64,000 bases of DNA from Zoroaster sp. YZ-2022 (taxonomy: Eukaryota; Echinodermata; Asteroidea; Forcipulatida; Zoroasteridae), in NCBI GenBank assembly GCA_029582265.1, contig CM055837.1:15970369-16034368 (forward strand), in the 5' to 3' direction. The position numbers and the translations under genes were made by a program. The notes under the pieces were generated by a model. That model saw only the letters and a program-made list of their open reading frames with translations, was not told the origin of the DNA and made no database searches. Numbering within the stretch: position 1 is the stretch's first letter; the number at the start of each line of letters is the position of its first letter. Shown piece after piece: positions 17,883 through 30,391 of this stretch.

Positions 17883-19566
17883 TAAGAGAATATTATGAAG
17901 TAATTTGGCATGCAATAGGCCTAAGCGTTTTTATTACTAAAACTTGGATTGGCGAAAATAGTCACAACATTTTAGTTTGTCAAAACAGGGAAACCGAATC
18001 CAAGGAAAATTTAACAGAATCTAGACAAATAGGCCTAAGTGAGCATCATTTTATAATTTTGTAGATTTTCAAATTATGTAACACCAAAACATAAAGAAAT
18101 ATTTGGAACACTGTGTCTAACGACGAATATAATGGACCCAAATGATTATCTTTATGTTAGCAATTGCCTAAGACATGCCTTGGCCATCTGTCAGATTGTG
18201 TGATGCTAATTACAAGCGACTATACCATCATCAATAAGCTGCCATTTTTCATCTTTCACGATTTAAAGCCAATCTAATCTGGCATTATGATCCATCTTCC
18301 CAGAGTGGAAACAGTATTTCGCTGCGAGCCGAAAACAGTGACTACGGTTAAGAGTTAAGAGTTTGTCATTTTTTCCGGGCACGCATAACACTCCGGGCCG
18401 GGTGAAAAGGTCGACCGATAGAGCGGCTGTAATCACCGCCCATTGTCTCCTCATCACTGGGAAGTATGTATCCACCACAAATAAAAGTGATTTTCTAATC
18501 CATCAAACAAAACAGACGGAAAACTATTGTACTAGAAGTTTGTTTTTCTTGTTTCTTTGTGGTATGTGTATGGGGAAGGGGGGTGACAACCACTGTCGTT
18601 GCGTGTATTTGGCTAGCTGAAGTTACTGTATCTCAAAGGTTTGTCATTGGGTCGAATCAGACCTTAGAGCTGATTGGTTGGTTATTATGAATTAACAAAA
18701 CTAGACTATAAACTTACCTTAAGAAAACCACACTACATAATAATTGTTAAAGCCTGCGTAGACTTTCGGTAAAATGTCTCAGTCGATGTATCCATACTAT
18801 TGTGTAAGAATCAATCTTTATGAATAAAAACTAATAATTATGTGAACGTTTCCTATCAGTTCCTTATAATTATATTGTTCCTTTAAGGTGTGGCGCACAA
18901 GAGCTTAAATGATGCGTGTGATTCTAATTGCCACGCCCGTCTTTCCCCGCCCCTTGCTTTTCATCGTCGATACCCTAAACATTCATTTGACCATTCAATA
19001 ACTCGCTTTCAGTGGCTTTCATCTATAGAACAATTACATTGCAGTTGCCGAATTTAATCACGTAAAAAGGATGAAGCGGGCAAAAGGACACAGAAATAGT
19101 ACCCCATTGTCACTGCTAATCTGCATGAAGAATTACGTGCAGCGCTGTGTTTGATGACCCAACGAAACGGAAAAAGTAATTGTAAGTACATGTACACTTA
19201 TTCCTAACCAACTCACCAAAACTACATCCCCTCTGTGGAGACCTTGGCATTCGAGGCTTGAGCGTGTTGTGGGTTCTGTAATAACTTGATTGGATTAAGA
19301 TGTTTGTATAGGTAAGTTGGTTGCATTTATCAATTGAAAGTCAATTTGCGACCAAAGACGACAATTTACAGATGGGAAAACCCACTCGTTGTTATATGCT
19401 TGAACAAATTCAAGTTCTCTCAAAACCAACATGGTTGAGAAACTGTTGTAACAGTGTTATTAAGATTCACAAAATGGCGCCGTATAAGAAGCATCGGACC
19501 TCTGTCTTCGGACCTCGGTTTACAAGTCAATAGATTTGGCCAGTGTTGCAATAAATCGGCCAACAT
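17883..19566. other. Unannotated stretch
   Basis: About 1.7 kb with only short unrecognised ORFs (under 90 codons). No repeat copy, RNA gene or splice-supported exon found. Confidence 0.45.
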
Positions 19567-19885
19567 GAATAATAAATAATAATACTATTTTATTCTTATA
19601 TAGCGCATTTCACGTAATGTCCCAATGCGCTTTGCATTATTTCCCCTGGTCACGTGGGCCAATATCATTCTCTGTAATCTTCTCAGCTCCCTGGGGAGTA
19701 CACAGCCCATTATGTGCAACCATTTTTTTGGGGGGGTGGGGGTACAGGACTAACTACTGAAACATTTTATACTCCTGGGTGAAGAGGAGCAATGTACAGT
19801 GAATTATCTTGCTCAAGGACACAAGTACCATGGTCGCGGCCAGGATTCGAACCCACACGCTGACGACTCGGCCATCAGAACACAA
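19567..19885 (-). mobile_element. SINE-L copy 2 (diverged)
   Basis: On the minus strand it reads box B GGTTCGAATCCTGGCC, CTTGAGCAAGATAATTCACT, a G/C slippage run and GGAGCTGAGAAGATTACAG, ending in an AT-rich ATTATT tail. Box A is lost or truncated at the right end. Confidence 0.85.
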
Positions 19886-20063
19886 GCAAAAACATCCCTT
19901 TCAGAAAAAAAAGGTCAAATTTACAAAAGTATTTTGAAAAAAACATTTAATCCATCGTTTTCTCAAAAATTAGAGCACATATTGTGACAAAACTTTCACA
20001 GGTTATTATTTTTATATATTGAATATTGAAATGAACCTTTCAAAATACCAAGGTTGTATCTTC
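19886..20063 (+). mobile_element. Family E fragment, right end
   Basis: It contains TTTTCTCAAAAATTAGAGC and ACAAAACTTTCACAGGTTAT, and ends ACCAAGGTTGTATCTTCCCTTT, the E right terminus. It abuts family C directly. Confidence 0.75.
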
Positions 20064-20262
20064 CCTTTAAAGGGATAATGGTCACAATCAACAGGGTATG
20101 TAATCCGAGTGCTAGTTTTAGATTAACTCCACATGATAAGGTCATATTACCGCTGCTGTTGCATAAATGAGCCAGTCATTTTCAGTCACTGTTCATCTTA
20201 AACAAGGACAACGATTCCATGCCCTGTTGAAATCTGTCCGATCGTGACGATATTGTCCCTTT
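20064..20262 (+). mobile_element. Family C MITE copy 2
   Basis: It starts AAAGGGATAATGGTCACAAT and ends CGTGACGATATTGTCCCTTT, imperfect inverted ends. The interior matches 1-188 and 41452-41681. Confidence 0.8.
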
Positions 20263-20489
20263 AGTGTCCGTATGTGGATTACAAGCGAGTACAATAAGGG
20301 AATATGTTTCGAAAGTCGAAATCGACCAGTAAATTTTTTTATTCATTCAGTGCTACCAATTTTTTGAAAACTTGTGGAAGAAAAATCAAAACAAAAGGTT
20401 GGTAACACTGGTCAACAATTTTTTAAAAGTTGTCTGCTTCGGAGATAAAATGTGCAATTTATTATGCATTTTGATGTGCTGAATTCAAA

Positions 20490-20672
20490 TATGACAATTA
20501 AAATTGCTGATTGGCTACTGTTTCCAAGATATTTAAGTTTTTACATTGTATATGGTGTACATAGAAGATTTTTAATCATGAATTGTAAACCTAGGTCTTT
20601 TCATATGTTTATGTAGATACTGACACGGTACCATATCTTGAAAACTAGAGCCAATCAACAATTTTAAGCATC
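20490..20672. mobile_element. Fold-back element, about 183 bp
   Basis: AATTGCTGATTGGCTACTGT, then CCAAGATAT at left, is mirrored by ATATCTTG, then AGAGCCAATCAACAATTTT at right. Confidence 0.7.
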
Positions 20673-21378
20673 ATTTCCATTCTCAGTGACCCATAATTAG
20701 TCAAGTTTGACTTCATTTGTTTCGGAAGCATTTTGGCTGTAGACCAGTTATAATTAATACAGAAGCTTTCCTCTCAAAAACGGTGCCTTTCAGACATACC
20801 AGCGATCCATCCTTTAGAATAAGACTGACAGTTTATACAATAAAAATGGTCTGAATAAACAACAACAGAAGATAATGAAGAACGGCGTAGAGAGACGTAG
20901 GGCTTATTATATATGTTTAGTGTCGTCAATGTTTCAAGTTGAAATGCAAGCAGGCCCACCACTTACGCCGCGCCACAAGGACAGTTGGGTCAGAATAATT
21001 TAGCAATAGGCCCATTCATATCATCAATTCCAGTAGAAAGGAAACGAATGGAACCTTATTTTTTAATAGCCAACGTTTACAGACGGATGGTTGCGTTTTG
21101 TCGTTGTGAATCAAGGCTATATGCGCTGGGACAGCGGACCGTCGACTGTGTCTGCGGCCCGGGCTGTTGGTCAGCAGGGGTGTTACCTACTGCCTTCGTC
21201 CGCAGCTAATCTGCCGCAAAATTGTGATTGTTTGGGCTTTTGTATGTCCAATTTGTTAGCATAGGCCTATTATAGTGTTCGCTTCTCAGTTACTCATGAA
21301 GCACGAATGATTGTATAAACAAGAGAGATATGCTAATTCAAATGATACACTGAAAGTAACGTTTGATATAACGGCGTA
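20673..21378. other. Unannotated stretch
   Basis: Only short ORFs without recognisable features. Confidence 0.4.
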
Positions 21379-21470
21379 TGATGATGGTGATGATGGTGAT
21401 GATGGTGATGATGGTGATGATCATTGTCATCATTAATTCATTAATTCATCATTAATTCATCATTAATTCT
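21379..21470. repeat. GATGGT microsatellite plus CATTAATT repeats
   Basis: GATGGTGATGATGGTGATG tracts are followed by ATCATTAATTCATTAATTC repeats. Confidence 0.95.
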
Positions 21471-21479
21471 TTTGAGCAC

Positions 21480-21790
21480 ATAATAACTGTTAAACCAAGC
21501 TTAGGCCAAAAAGGTCTCCGGTTTTTGGTCACAGGTCGGCTTCAAAATCGGTGCGGTGACGCGTTTTTCCCCCTCAGTAATCTTTCTTTTTTTAAGTGAT
21601 ACATGTTAACATTTATACACGTTTATTGGAACCAGACCAAATTTCCCATATACAAAGTATGGTGGCTAAGAGAGGCCTCACAAATCAGGCAAACGCTCAT
21701 ACCCCTATGTGAAAAAGTCGTTTAAAACACAGCGCGGCAGAACCAGCAATTTTGGCTGCAGTTGGACATCGTTTAATAGCCAAAAAAAGA
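21480..21790 (+). mobile_element. Family D repeat copy 1
   Basis: It shares GTCGGCTTCAAAATCGGTGC, TGGTGGCTAAGAGAGGCCTC, AAAACACAGCGCGGCAGAA and TTGGACATCGTTTAATAG with 52408-52700 and, inverted, 45440-45690. No coding capacity or termini were identified. Confidence 0.8.
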
Positions 21791-22699
21791 AAACTAAAGA
21801 CCAGACACTGGTTACTTTTTGTTGGGTCGTAGACGCCAAATATTTTTTAAAATATCTTTCTAAGTATCTGTTTTCCTGTCCAAAAGGAAATAATCAAGAA
21901 AGTTCGATAGAATAGCGAAAACACAGGCGATACATCTTTTGTTCGGTTTCGTATATAGGGAATTATTAATGGTGCATGTCAGTCTCATTTAAAACATGGT
22001 CGAGCCAGAACTAATAATGAGAATGCACAAGTTAATATATTGATCTACCATTAACTCTTGAACACTTGGCAGTTACAAGCACAGAACGACGTAGACTTTA
22101 CTTAAGGTGATAAGTTATCAATTCGATTGTAATTATAATAATGTATTTGTTTCATCAATGTCACTGGCAGATGGCCTCGTCCGAGCGCATGGTGTCCTCT
22201 TTAGTTTCGCGTTGCATTGTTCCTCACTTTCCACCAATTTTTAGCTTTAATTGAATACACATCAATCCATTTAACATACAAAAAGATCGTCCTCTGTGTA
22301 CTTGAAATTGATAGCTTTAGAAAGACAAGAAATTAAGAGAAAGGGCGTTCTTTATAAATTGAATAAGTGGACCAAATTACTGGTCTTTCGTCGGCTGTCA
22401 TTCACGAACTATCGCCACATGGTATTAGCTACGACTCATTTAAAAAAAAAATGTTGTAAAGTTACGATCATTAGCTAAAGGGAAAGTAAGAACTTGGGTA
22501 AAGTCTATTCAGCTTGGTCTTACTTCTCGAATAAAAATAAAATCCAGGTCATTACGTTGTCGTCAACAAGACAATAGTGATATTACATTCAGAAATTTCG
22601 ATCGGCAAATACGAACTTTGTTTGCATTCTGAAGTTGAATTTTAATACAGTTCGTTCAACATTTTTTGGGAAAAGATTTGACTATTCTAAACGAAAATA
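21791..22699. other. Unannotated stretch
   Basis: Small chance ORFs only. An AAAGGGAAAGTAAG near 22477 may be a decayed family E end. Confidence 0.4.
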
Positions 22700-22960
22700 A
22701 TATCACAGACATATTTTAAAGGATGTTTGATACATCATCACCGAGTATGTTTAATGCAAATCTTCTGATGGTGTTAATCTGCCCTGTGATAATTTTATAC
22801 TTTTTGAGAATAATAATGCTTACTCTGTATTTAATTGTAAGATATAGAATTGGTAATTCAAAATAACAAAATGGTTGATTTGTGATGTGAAGATCTTTTG
22901 ATGTAAAGCTGATGATGGTATCAATTTGCCCTATAAACAAATGATTTTTTCCGATGGGCT
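22700..22960 (-). mobile_element. Family E body fragment(s), inverted
   Basis: TGTTTGATACATCATCACCG and GATGTAAAGCTGATGATGG are family E words in opposite orientations, suggesting two partial copies. Confidence 0.5.
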
Positions 22961-23091
22961 GTAATTTTAAAGGAAAATGAAATTATTTATCAGAATACGT
23001 TTATCAGAAAGAGATAATTAATCTCTTTTAAAAATTCCACATTAATATGCACGCGAATAATCTGAATGCATAGGTCTATCATTATTAACCC

Positions 23092-23215
23092 TCCTGTGAC
23101 TGCACGGTCAAAATCAGTGAAAATGTTGATATACTTGCTAAGGTATATCTAGTATCTAGGTATATCTTGTATTGTTGAGGGTGGTCAAAATGACAGTAAA
23201 AACCAGTCAAAATGC
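23092..23215. mobile_element. Family A MITE fragment
   Basis: It begins TTAACCCTCCTGTGACTGC and contains AAGGTATATCTAGT and GGTGGTCAAAATGACAGT, as in 51006-51316. The right half is replaced by low-complexity sequence. Confidence 0.7.
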
Positions 23216-23345
23216 CCCCCCCCCCAAAAAAAAAAAAAAATAAATAAATAAATAAAATTAATTAAAAAAAAATAAAAATAATAATAAATACAAAAAATAA
23301 AAAAATAATAAAATAAATAAATAAATAAATAAATATAATTAAAAA
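23216..23345. repeat. C-run then A/AAT-rich low-complexity tract
   Basis: A poly-C run is followed by about 120 bp of A, AAT and AAAT repeats. Confidence 0.95.
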
Positions 23346-24692
23346 TGCAGACGCTTGGGTTTGAGTCGACAGAGACCAGAAACCTGAGACATTTTTGTTG
23401 GCCTTACACGATTTTTACCTCAGACACAAGGATTGCGATGAATATTTGAAACGTTACATTCACCAGAATGCCCCTTTAAGCTAAAGTAACACTGTCCTTA
23501 ATGGAAGAATACAAGCTACAAGTAACCCACTATGATATCGGTGTAACGACTCACTAATAATGAACGAATTATGTGTGGTTAAATATTGACCGTACAATTT
23601 ACCGGCACCGAGCGATCATCAGTTTCTGCACATGGGCCGGCAGGGATGAATAGTACCCAAGTATATTCATTTCAAATACGCTTCGTCAAATAATGACAAA
23701 TCCACGGTTAGACAGACATAATTCAATTGTTCACGCTTTATTTCCAGCCGAGTCATTCAGATCGGCCCCGCGAAAATCGAATTACATATTTGATTATTAT
23801 GGTTGAGTTGGCAGTACGCCCTAGCACAGACCACGTTGAATTGTTGTGACGTGCTTGGTGTATAGGCTACGCACTTCCCATTAAAAAGACTGAAACATAC
23901 CGGGCCCCTCCAGCCGCGATGCCTTCCGCACGAGGCATGTTGGATGGGGAAAAATGGAAACGAAGCGAATGTTTAATTTCCCTCAAATGGCTAGATAATG
24001 GCGTCAAATGGCAATTTCATTACCGGGGCCAATTGCGTGCAGGAAGAGGGGGTCCCAATCAGCGTGATTGCTGACGGGGTGTAACACCGGCTGCATCGCA
24101 GCGGTCCCTGGTCTAATGTTTGGAGATGATCTGTCGCACCCACTTGTGGTCAGAGGGGAGGTACGGCACTCCAACACCGACCGAGATATGAAGCCGATCT
24201 CCAGGCAACACATTTTGTGACATTGTGGTGACATCTGGTGCCATTTCCGGGTTGTGTAATGTGGCTTGCTCTTAAGAAACTTTAGAAACAATACAGACAT
24301 TAGAAACAAGATTTGTCTGACTAAATTGGCAATTTCTGGGTTGTGCATTTCTGATGATGATTGGTCAAGAATTTGAATGCTGTCAGTCTTTTAGGGGAAC
24401 GACTTGTCAAAATTAAATCTTTAGAAAGGATTCAATTTGAAAATGTCCTACTTTTATAATTCATGCGACTGTTTAAAATTGCTTGGCCATCCTTCCTCAT
24501 CACTACAACTGTGTTTTGTATGTGTGTTGGGGATCCCAACGTATATCTGTGGGGGTATTGTAATTTCACAGTGTGTGGACTGTATAGTTCCAGCGTACCA
24601 ATACACATGCCAAGACACGGGTGACACGAGGGACTGGATGGATACCAACTTCATTCTAGACACCCTTGAAACACGTGTATTATGGGAGTAGA
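23346..24692. other. Unannotated stretch with GC-richer patch (about 23880-24200)
   Basis: The patch (ACCGGGCCCCTCCAGCCGCG … GGTGTAACACCGGCTGCATC) stands out from its AT-rich surroundings and matches none of the repeat families here. It could be a conserved regulatory element or an unrecognised exon. A minus-strand ORF (complement of 24004-24348) shows no known domain. Confidence 0.35.
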
Positions 24693-25016
24693 CTACGGTG
24701 GCTCATATTCGCCAAGTTTACGGCGTTATATCGCCGTAGTATTGCGATATATCGCCGTATTATTGCGTTATATCGCCGTACTATTGCGTTATAACGCCGT
24801 ACTATTGCGATATATCGCCGTACTATTGCGTTATATCGCCATATTACATTGCGTTATATCGCCGTACTATTGCGTTATATCAATAAAATACGGCGATATA
24901 ACGCAATAGTACAGCGATATATCGCAATACTACGGCGATATATCGCAATACTACGGCGATATAACGCCGTAAAAAACATGAGTTCTCTAGGAATCGGCGA
25001 ATATGAGCCACCGTAG
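24693..25016. mobile_element. Palindromic element of iterated ATATCGCCGTA units
   Basis: The 21-bp ends, CTACGGTGGCTCATATTCGC then C, and the mirror image, are flanked by TAGA on both sides. The interior consists of iterated words GTTATATCGCCGTACTATTG on the left half and their inverse on the right half, so the whole 324 bp can fold back. ATATAT/TATCG half-sites occur every 22-24 bp. Confidence 0.85.
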
Positions 25017-25604
25017 TAGACTGCTTGGCCTAGATAGAGTTGTGGGGACATTTCCTCATTGAGACAGGATTTAAAGAGGGTTATGGGGACTTCTGTTTGT
25101 CCATACAACGTTTTTGGTCCCCATGACATCTATCTTGGGAGAAGTGTATGTTCACACAACTATATGGAACAAGCATGTGTGTATTCATGGGTATGTTTTT
25201 GTGGTGTAAACCGAGGACTTATAACAAAAAAGAACAATGGGTCCTCGGTCGGCGGTTATTGTTTGAAAATGTCCTTAGTTGCCAACGTGTACAAATCAAA
25301 TCGGAGATGCCTAAATAAGATAGGGTCCAATAACAAAGGAAATAAAAACATTTAAAAACATTCAAACCATGGACTTATAACAAAGGGACATTAGGTCATC
25401 GGTTGTCAGAACAATAGGAGGTCCACCTTTACACACGTGCCTTTGTAGGGAAAGACTTGACAGGTACTGACACAATGGGGACAATGGTACCCCGCAAGTT
25501 TCTCTTTGTTTCCGTGTACCCCAAAAGAGAAATTCTAAAGAAAAGGGATAATATGAGGACAAGGGTGGTACCCCACACACCTGATCTGTGAATACATACA
25601 TGAA

Positions 25605-25638
<34 letters not shown>

Positions 25639-26574
25639 GGTTCCTCTTCCCGTAGCTAGTTTACCACTGTGATCCCAATTCATTCATACTGTATACGTCT
25701 GTTGACGCCTGCATTGAGTCTGTTTCACGACTAACTGCATAAAGTAACCAATTTTGACGAGTCTAGGTCCCTGACGTATCGCTACATATACTATGACAAT
25801 CGACTGTTTGTTGTTCTTGCAAAACGGTCTTTAAACAAGACAAAGTTAATCTACCGTAAAATCAACAACTTCATAAATAGCGTTTGAATAGATCCGGCGA
25901 GGTAAATGTAAAATTACATCAATATCATTTCCAGAACTTCCCTGTCAAATTTGTGCCCCAGACCCATCGAGTAATTTGCAGGGGGACGAGAACGTCATGC
26001 ACGGCTATTGTTTTGGTGGAAAACGGCGTGCCGCTTCGGCCATGTAGTTCGCTGCGATCAAGGCGGGTGGCATCGCGTCGCTACCGAGGGAGGCACGTAG
26101 CGACCTCCTGGGACGTGATCACAGCGACGAGCCGGTCATATCTCCGAGGACTCTTTATAAGCAAATTGAATCTTGACTGCCTGGTCTTTAGTAGTATTTA
26201 GTGTCTTGTAGTTGATCTTGCTCCATCGTTTTCAATGATGTGGGGCGATGCCAGGAACTTAATCTAATAAGACTGTTTTCACCGTATTGTTTTGGATATT
26301 TTTTATGTATGGTGACACAGAGCTAGCTTGTAATTTTTCCGTCGCTAGGGACCACAATTACATTGTTATCTTACCTTTTTTGAGGGATGTATACATGTCG
26401 TATGTGGAGAGGGAATTCATTGAGGCAAGTTGAGATATGGTTGGCATCGACTGTAATTCGTTTTTCCTTTTGAATAAAAGCAACTTAGGAAAAAAATATT
26501 AACTTGTCGTACAAATAACCCGCGGTAGACCCAGAGTGACATGCAAGTATAAGCAGATACAACAACGGGGGGCA

Positions 26575-26606
<32 letters not shown>

Positions 26607-27847
26607 TCGAACAACAAGAGAGTAAATGGTACGGTAATTTAGGTATACTTCGTTCACAATTTTAAATGGAAATTTGACAACCGCATTCTTCTCTGGATAC
26701 ATTATACATAAAAACGTGACCTTATGTGGACAGTTTTGGCTTATTCCTCCGAGTCTTTGACGATTTAAAAATGAAAGTAAGTAAGATTTTCGATTGGCAA
26801 ACACAAATTTCAAACTTCTCCTAAAAATGTTGATCTACCGTTGGATTATTCTTCAGGCAGGAATAATTATGAAATAAGTTGACTAGTTTATATTGTATTT
26901 CACTTCAAACATGCTTGATAGCGCCATCAATAGCGTTATATAGTAACGATTACAATCTTTTAGTACAAAACCTTACATCACATGAGAACAAAGCATTGTA
27001 CAAGAGTGTTTAGGTGATTGTACGCGGGTACCAATCACTTGTACATTTTCCCCAGCATAACGTTATTGTCAGTGACTTATTTCGAGACAAGCGCCATTTT
27101 ACACCGAGTGCGCAAACCAATTCGTCGCATTTTTCTCATAGTGGCGAATCGGTATTTTTTCGATATTGAGGTTTTTGCGGTTTTTGCAGTTTTAGGGTTG
27201 TACGAGTGTCTAAATTCTTTTTTTGATGTTTGAAAGCATAATTTTGCCTCCTCTTAAAGTTATGGAGACCCCCATGTGACGAATACGTTCAAAACCCAAT
27301 GTTTGATTCTTCCATATTGACGAATGAGGTATTCGCCACTTCGTAACAACTGAAATGCATGGTTGAGTTTTTCCTATACTAAGGAATCGACAATGGATAC
27401 TGTGGTTTATGCGTTAATTTAATTTAAAAAAAAAACATACCGAAAAATACTAATGAAACATTTTACCATGATTATGCATTTTGAAAGTTTTAGAAAAACG
27501 TCAAATAATGTGTTGTTTTTGTAAAGAACTTCTTAACATTTGTAATGTTGTTTTATATGTCTAAATAATATTTGACCATGAATAATATTTGAACATTTGG
27601 TAAAACGTCTGGATTCCTTGAAAAATATTTCTATGAATTTCCTATCGTCGTTGACATACCCCATATCGGCGATGGAGTTATAAATGTCTTTAAAACAAAC
27701 CTAGAAGTCACGACTATGATTTTGTACATAAGAACAGTTAATGAAATTTTCTTTGAAAGAATTATTGTATTTCAGTCAAAACAGATAAACAGTAAGAAAT
27801 TATTATAACCTGTTTAATGATTTAAAGTTGTATCTGGCAGACTTGTA
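25017..27847. other. Unannotated 2.8 kb with microsatellites and a CpG-rich patch
   Basis: Contains (TG)n(AG)n at about 25606-25638 and (CT)n at about 26575-26602. A CpG-rich patch at about 25975-26160 (GCGTGCCGCTTCGGCCATG … GCGACGAGCCGG) overlaps a 105-codon + ORF of arginine-rich, unrecognised composition. No exon with convincing homology. Confidence 0.4.
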
Positions 27848-27942
27848 TTCGAGTCCGAGTCCGAGTCCGAGTTCGAGTCCCCAGTGTCGAGTCCGAGTCA
27901 CGAGTCACGAAGGTCGAATCCAAGTCCGAGTCACGAGTCATT
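27848..27942. repeat. GAGTCC/GAGTCAC repeat
   Basis: Iterated CGAGTCCGAGTCCGAGTC and GTCACGAGTCACGA words, imperfect. Confidence 0.93.
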
Positions 27943-28416
27943 TAACCATCAACAGAAAAATAAAACCTTACACATAATGTCAAGGTTCAAAGTTATTAAG
28001 TGAAACAAAATACTCGACATCTGGACTAGCATCTCATCAATTTGACTAAACCAAAGATTTATTTCCAAAATCAACATTATTTTATTTACTTTTCTTATTT
28101 TAATCAACTTGCGTCATAAAATTGAACAACTAATTGAAGTGTATCTTTCTTGTGCTTTTTATATTTATTAATACAACATGTTTAGAAATCATCACATTAA
28201 TTACATCTTCAAGCAGTGCTCTCACCCTGATTAATTTAGGAGTGGGTGGGGTCAGCAATTAGTCTCAGAAGCCATCCATCACCCCTTAACAATGTTGATC
28301 CATTGTTTGAATTGAACTACTGCAGAATGGAGATCATGATTAATTTCGATGTTGTCAAGTTTAAAGATCCTTAAGTCTGATCGCCATAGTACTATCATAA
28401 TTATTTTTTGTTTATA
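27943..28416. other. Unannotated AT-rich stretch
   Basis: No supported feature. Confidence 0.45.
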
Positions 28417-28686
28417 TATACTACTCAAAACAATTTAGGGAACACCGGAATAATCTCAGTTAAAGCAAGATCATTTATTTCAGATAAACACAATGTTTCA
28501 CAGAATTGATGAGAAACAACTGCACAACGAAACAGATCATAAAGGATGCATGTAGTGATTACACATTTCATGACATGACTACTGAAAGAGAGAGGGGGTT
28601 GCAAATGAAAATCCCGGTTCATGGAACATTTCAAACCTATTTGATGTTAAAAATCCGGTGTTCCCTAAATTGTTTTGAGTAGTATA
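28417..28686 (+). mobile_element. Family Z element copy 2
   Basis: Complete, from TATACTACTCAAAACAATTT to TTGTTTTGAGTAGTATA, very similar to copies 3 and 4. It abuts a short TTAA element at its right end. Confidence 0.88.
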
Positions 28687-28775
28687 TTAACCCTAACTTC
28701 ATAGACAACAAAAGCAATTGGAGGATTTTGAAGGATTTTTATTGTTCAGTAACAATGCTTAGGGAGTTAGGGTTA
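28687..28775. mobile_element. 89-bp mini-element with TTAACCCTAACT ends
   Basis: TTAACCCTAACTTC at left and AGTTAGGGTTAA at right are inverted. The interior GGAGGATTTTGAAGGATT is shared with 11928-12041. Confidence 0.7.
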
Positions 28776-30102
28776 ATAACCTACATGTTGATCACTCCAA
28801 AATAATTAGTTGGAAATGACAAATGGAAATGCCTTTATCTTTGTATTTTGATATCAGGCAATTTACACATTTAAATATTGAGAAGGCTGGTGCATGAATG
28901 ACACAACGTTTTCTTTTCTTTCTGAAAAGTAATTTACATTTTTGTTGTTGCATAGAGCAAGGACCAGATGGTATTACACAAAACGTCTTATTGTTTTTGA
29001 AGAGATGTTTTATTAATGCGTCACCGTAAGTGTACAATAGCAGTTCTTGTGTGCTGAAAATATTTTGCATCCTAACTACGAATTTTGACATTGTGTTTAA
29101 ATTATGAGTAAAAGAAACACGTTGACAATGAGCACCATTGAAATTAGTTTTTTAATGGATTCTCATCTGCTGTATTTAGCAGCAACAGATGTTTGCGGAC
29201 CTATATCCTTTTAAACTATGGTCGCATGTGGTGATTTTGATGTTAAAATTCCGTCTGTAAATAATGATAAAAATAATATTGTGAAATCAACCAGTCAGTA
29301 TGAGAAACTTGAACTTTGTGCACAAAAACCTTTATAATATTGTGTTTAAATTGAGTAAAAAAAAAACGCGTTGACAAACGACTAGCTGTTGTCTGAACCT
29401 TAAGCTATATATTGATACTGACAAATACTGACAATGAGCACCATTGAAATTAGTTTTTTAATGGATTGTGATCTGCTGTATTTAACAGCAACAGATGTTT
29501 GAGGACCTATATCCTTTTAAACTATACTCGTATGTGCTGATTTTGAGTGGTATTGAAGCGGCACTATAGCCACAGACGTAGCTATACACAAATTATTATT
29601 CAAGCTAAAAAATGATAAAATTCGTTTGAAAAAAAAAATACATGTCGGCCTACATTGAGTTAGCGTGGCGTGGACAATACTTCTAGCGTGGTGGAATGAG
29701 CTGCTTTTCGCCCAACTATGGACGTCTGTGGTGATTTTGTGTGGCATTTGAGCGGCGGAATGAGCTGCTTTTCGCCCAAGGAGTGGCGGGCCCGCCACGC
29801 CTTAATATGACATGGCTTAGAGCTGTTTACAAGAATTGTCATTCAAAATTAAATGTAGTCCAGCCATCTTTCTTCATGATGCATTATGCAAGTTATCAAA
29901 ACACACGTTTTATTCCTACGATGTTATACGCTGAAGCTTTGGCACATGATTCGTAATCAATTTCTGGAAGATGCACTTTGTTTTCATGCTGTCTCTGCGT
30001 AAGCGATTGCGATCAGCATTACTACAACGACATAGGATGCACGTTATCAGTTTTATAACACTTTTCGCATTGTTTAAAACACTATCTTGCAAATTTGTGA
30101 AT
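28776..30102. repeat. Region with segmental direct duplications
   Basis: A segment around ATGAGCACCATTGAAATTAG and TTTAGCAGCAACAGATGTTT (about 29128-29246) is repeated at about 29432-29547. A second short direct repeat, GGAATGAGCTGCTTTTCGCC, occurs near 29692 and 29757. No gene recognised. Confidence 0.75.
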
Positions 30103-30391
30103 ATTGGGTCACTGGGCCAACAGCATTCCTGTAATCTTTCTCAGCTCCCTGGGGAGTATACAGCCCATTTTGTGCAACCTTTTGGCGCAACAGGGCTAAT
30201 CAAACACAATTACCACCTCTACCCTCACAGGTACCCATTTATACTCCTGTGTGAAGAGAAGCAATCACGGTAAAGTGTCTTGCTCAAGGACACAAGTACC
30301 ACGGTCGCGGTCAGGATTCGAACCCACATTCTGACGACACAGCCATCAGAACACAAGTCCAATGCACTTAACCGCCCAGTCATGGCACCCC
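30103..30391 (-). mobile_element. SINE-L copy 3
   Basis: The minus strand reads GGGTGCCATGACTGGGCGGT (box A region), GGGTTCGAATCCTGACC (box B), CTTGAGCAAGACACTTTACC and GGAGCTGAGAAAGATTACAG. There is no long ATT tail, so it is probably 3'-truncated. Confidence 0.88.

Noticed and set aside
28687..28775. Interstitial telomeric repeat (TTAGGG)
   Set aside because: Only a single TTAGGG occurs at each end as part of an inverted terminus; no tandem telomeric repeat.
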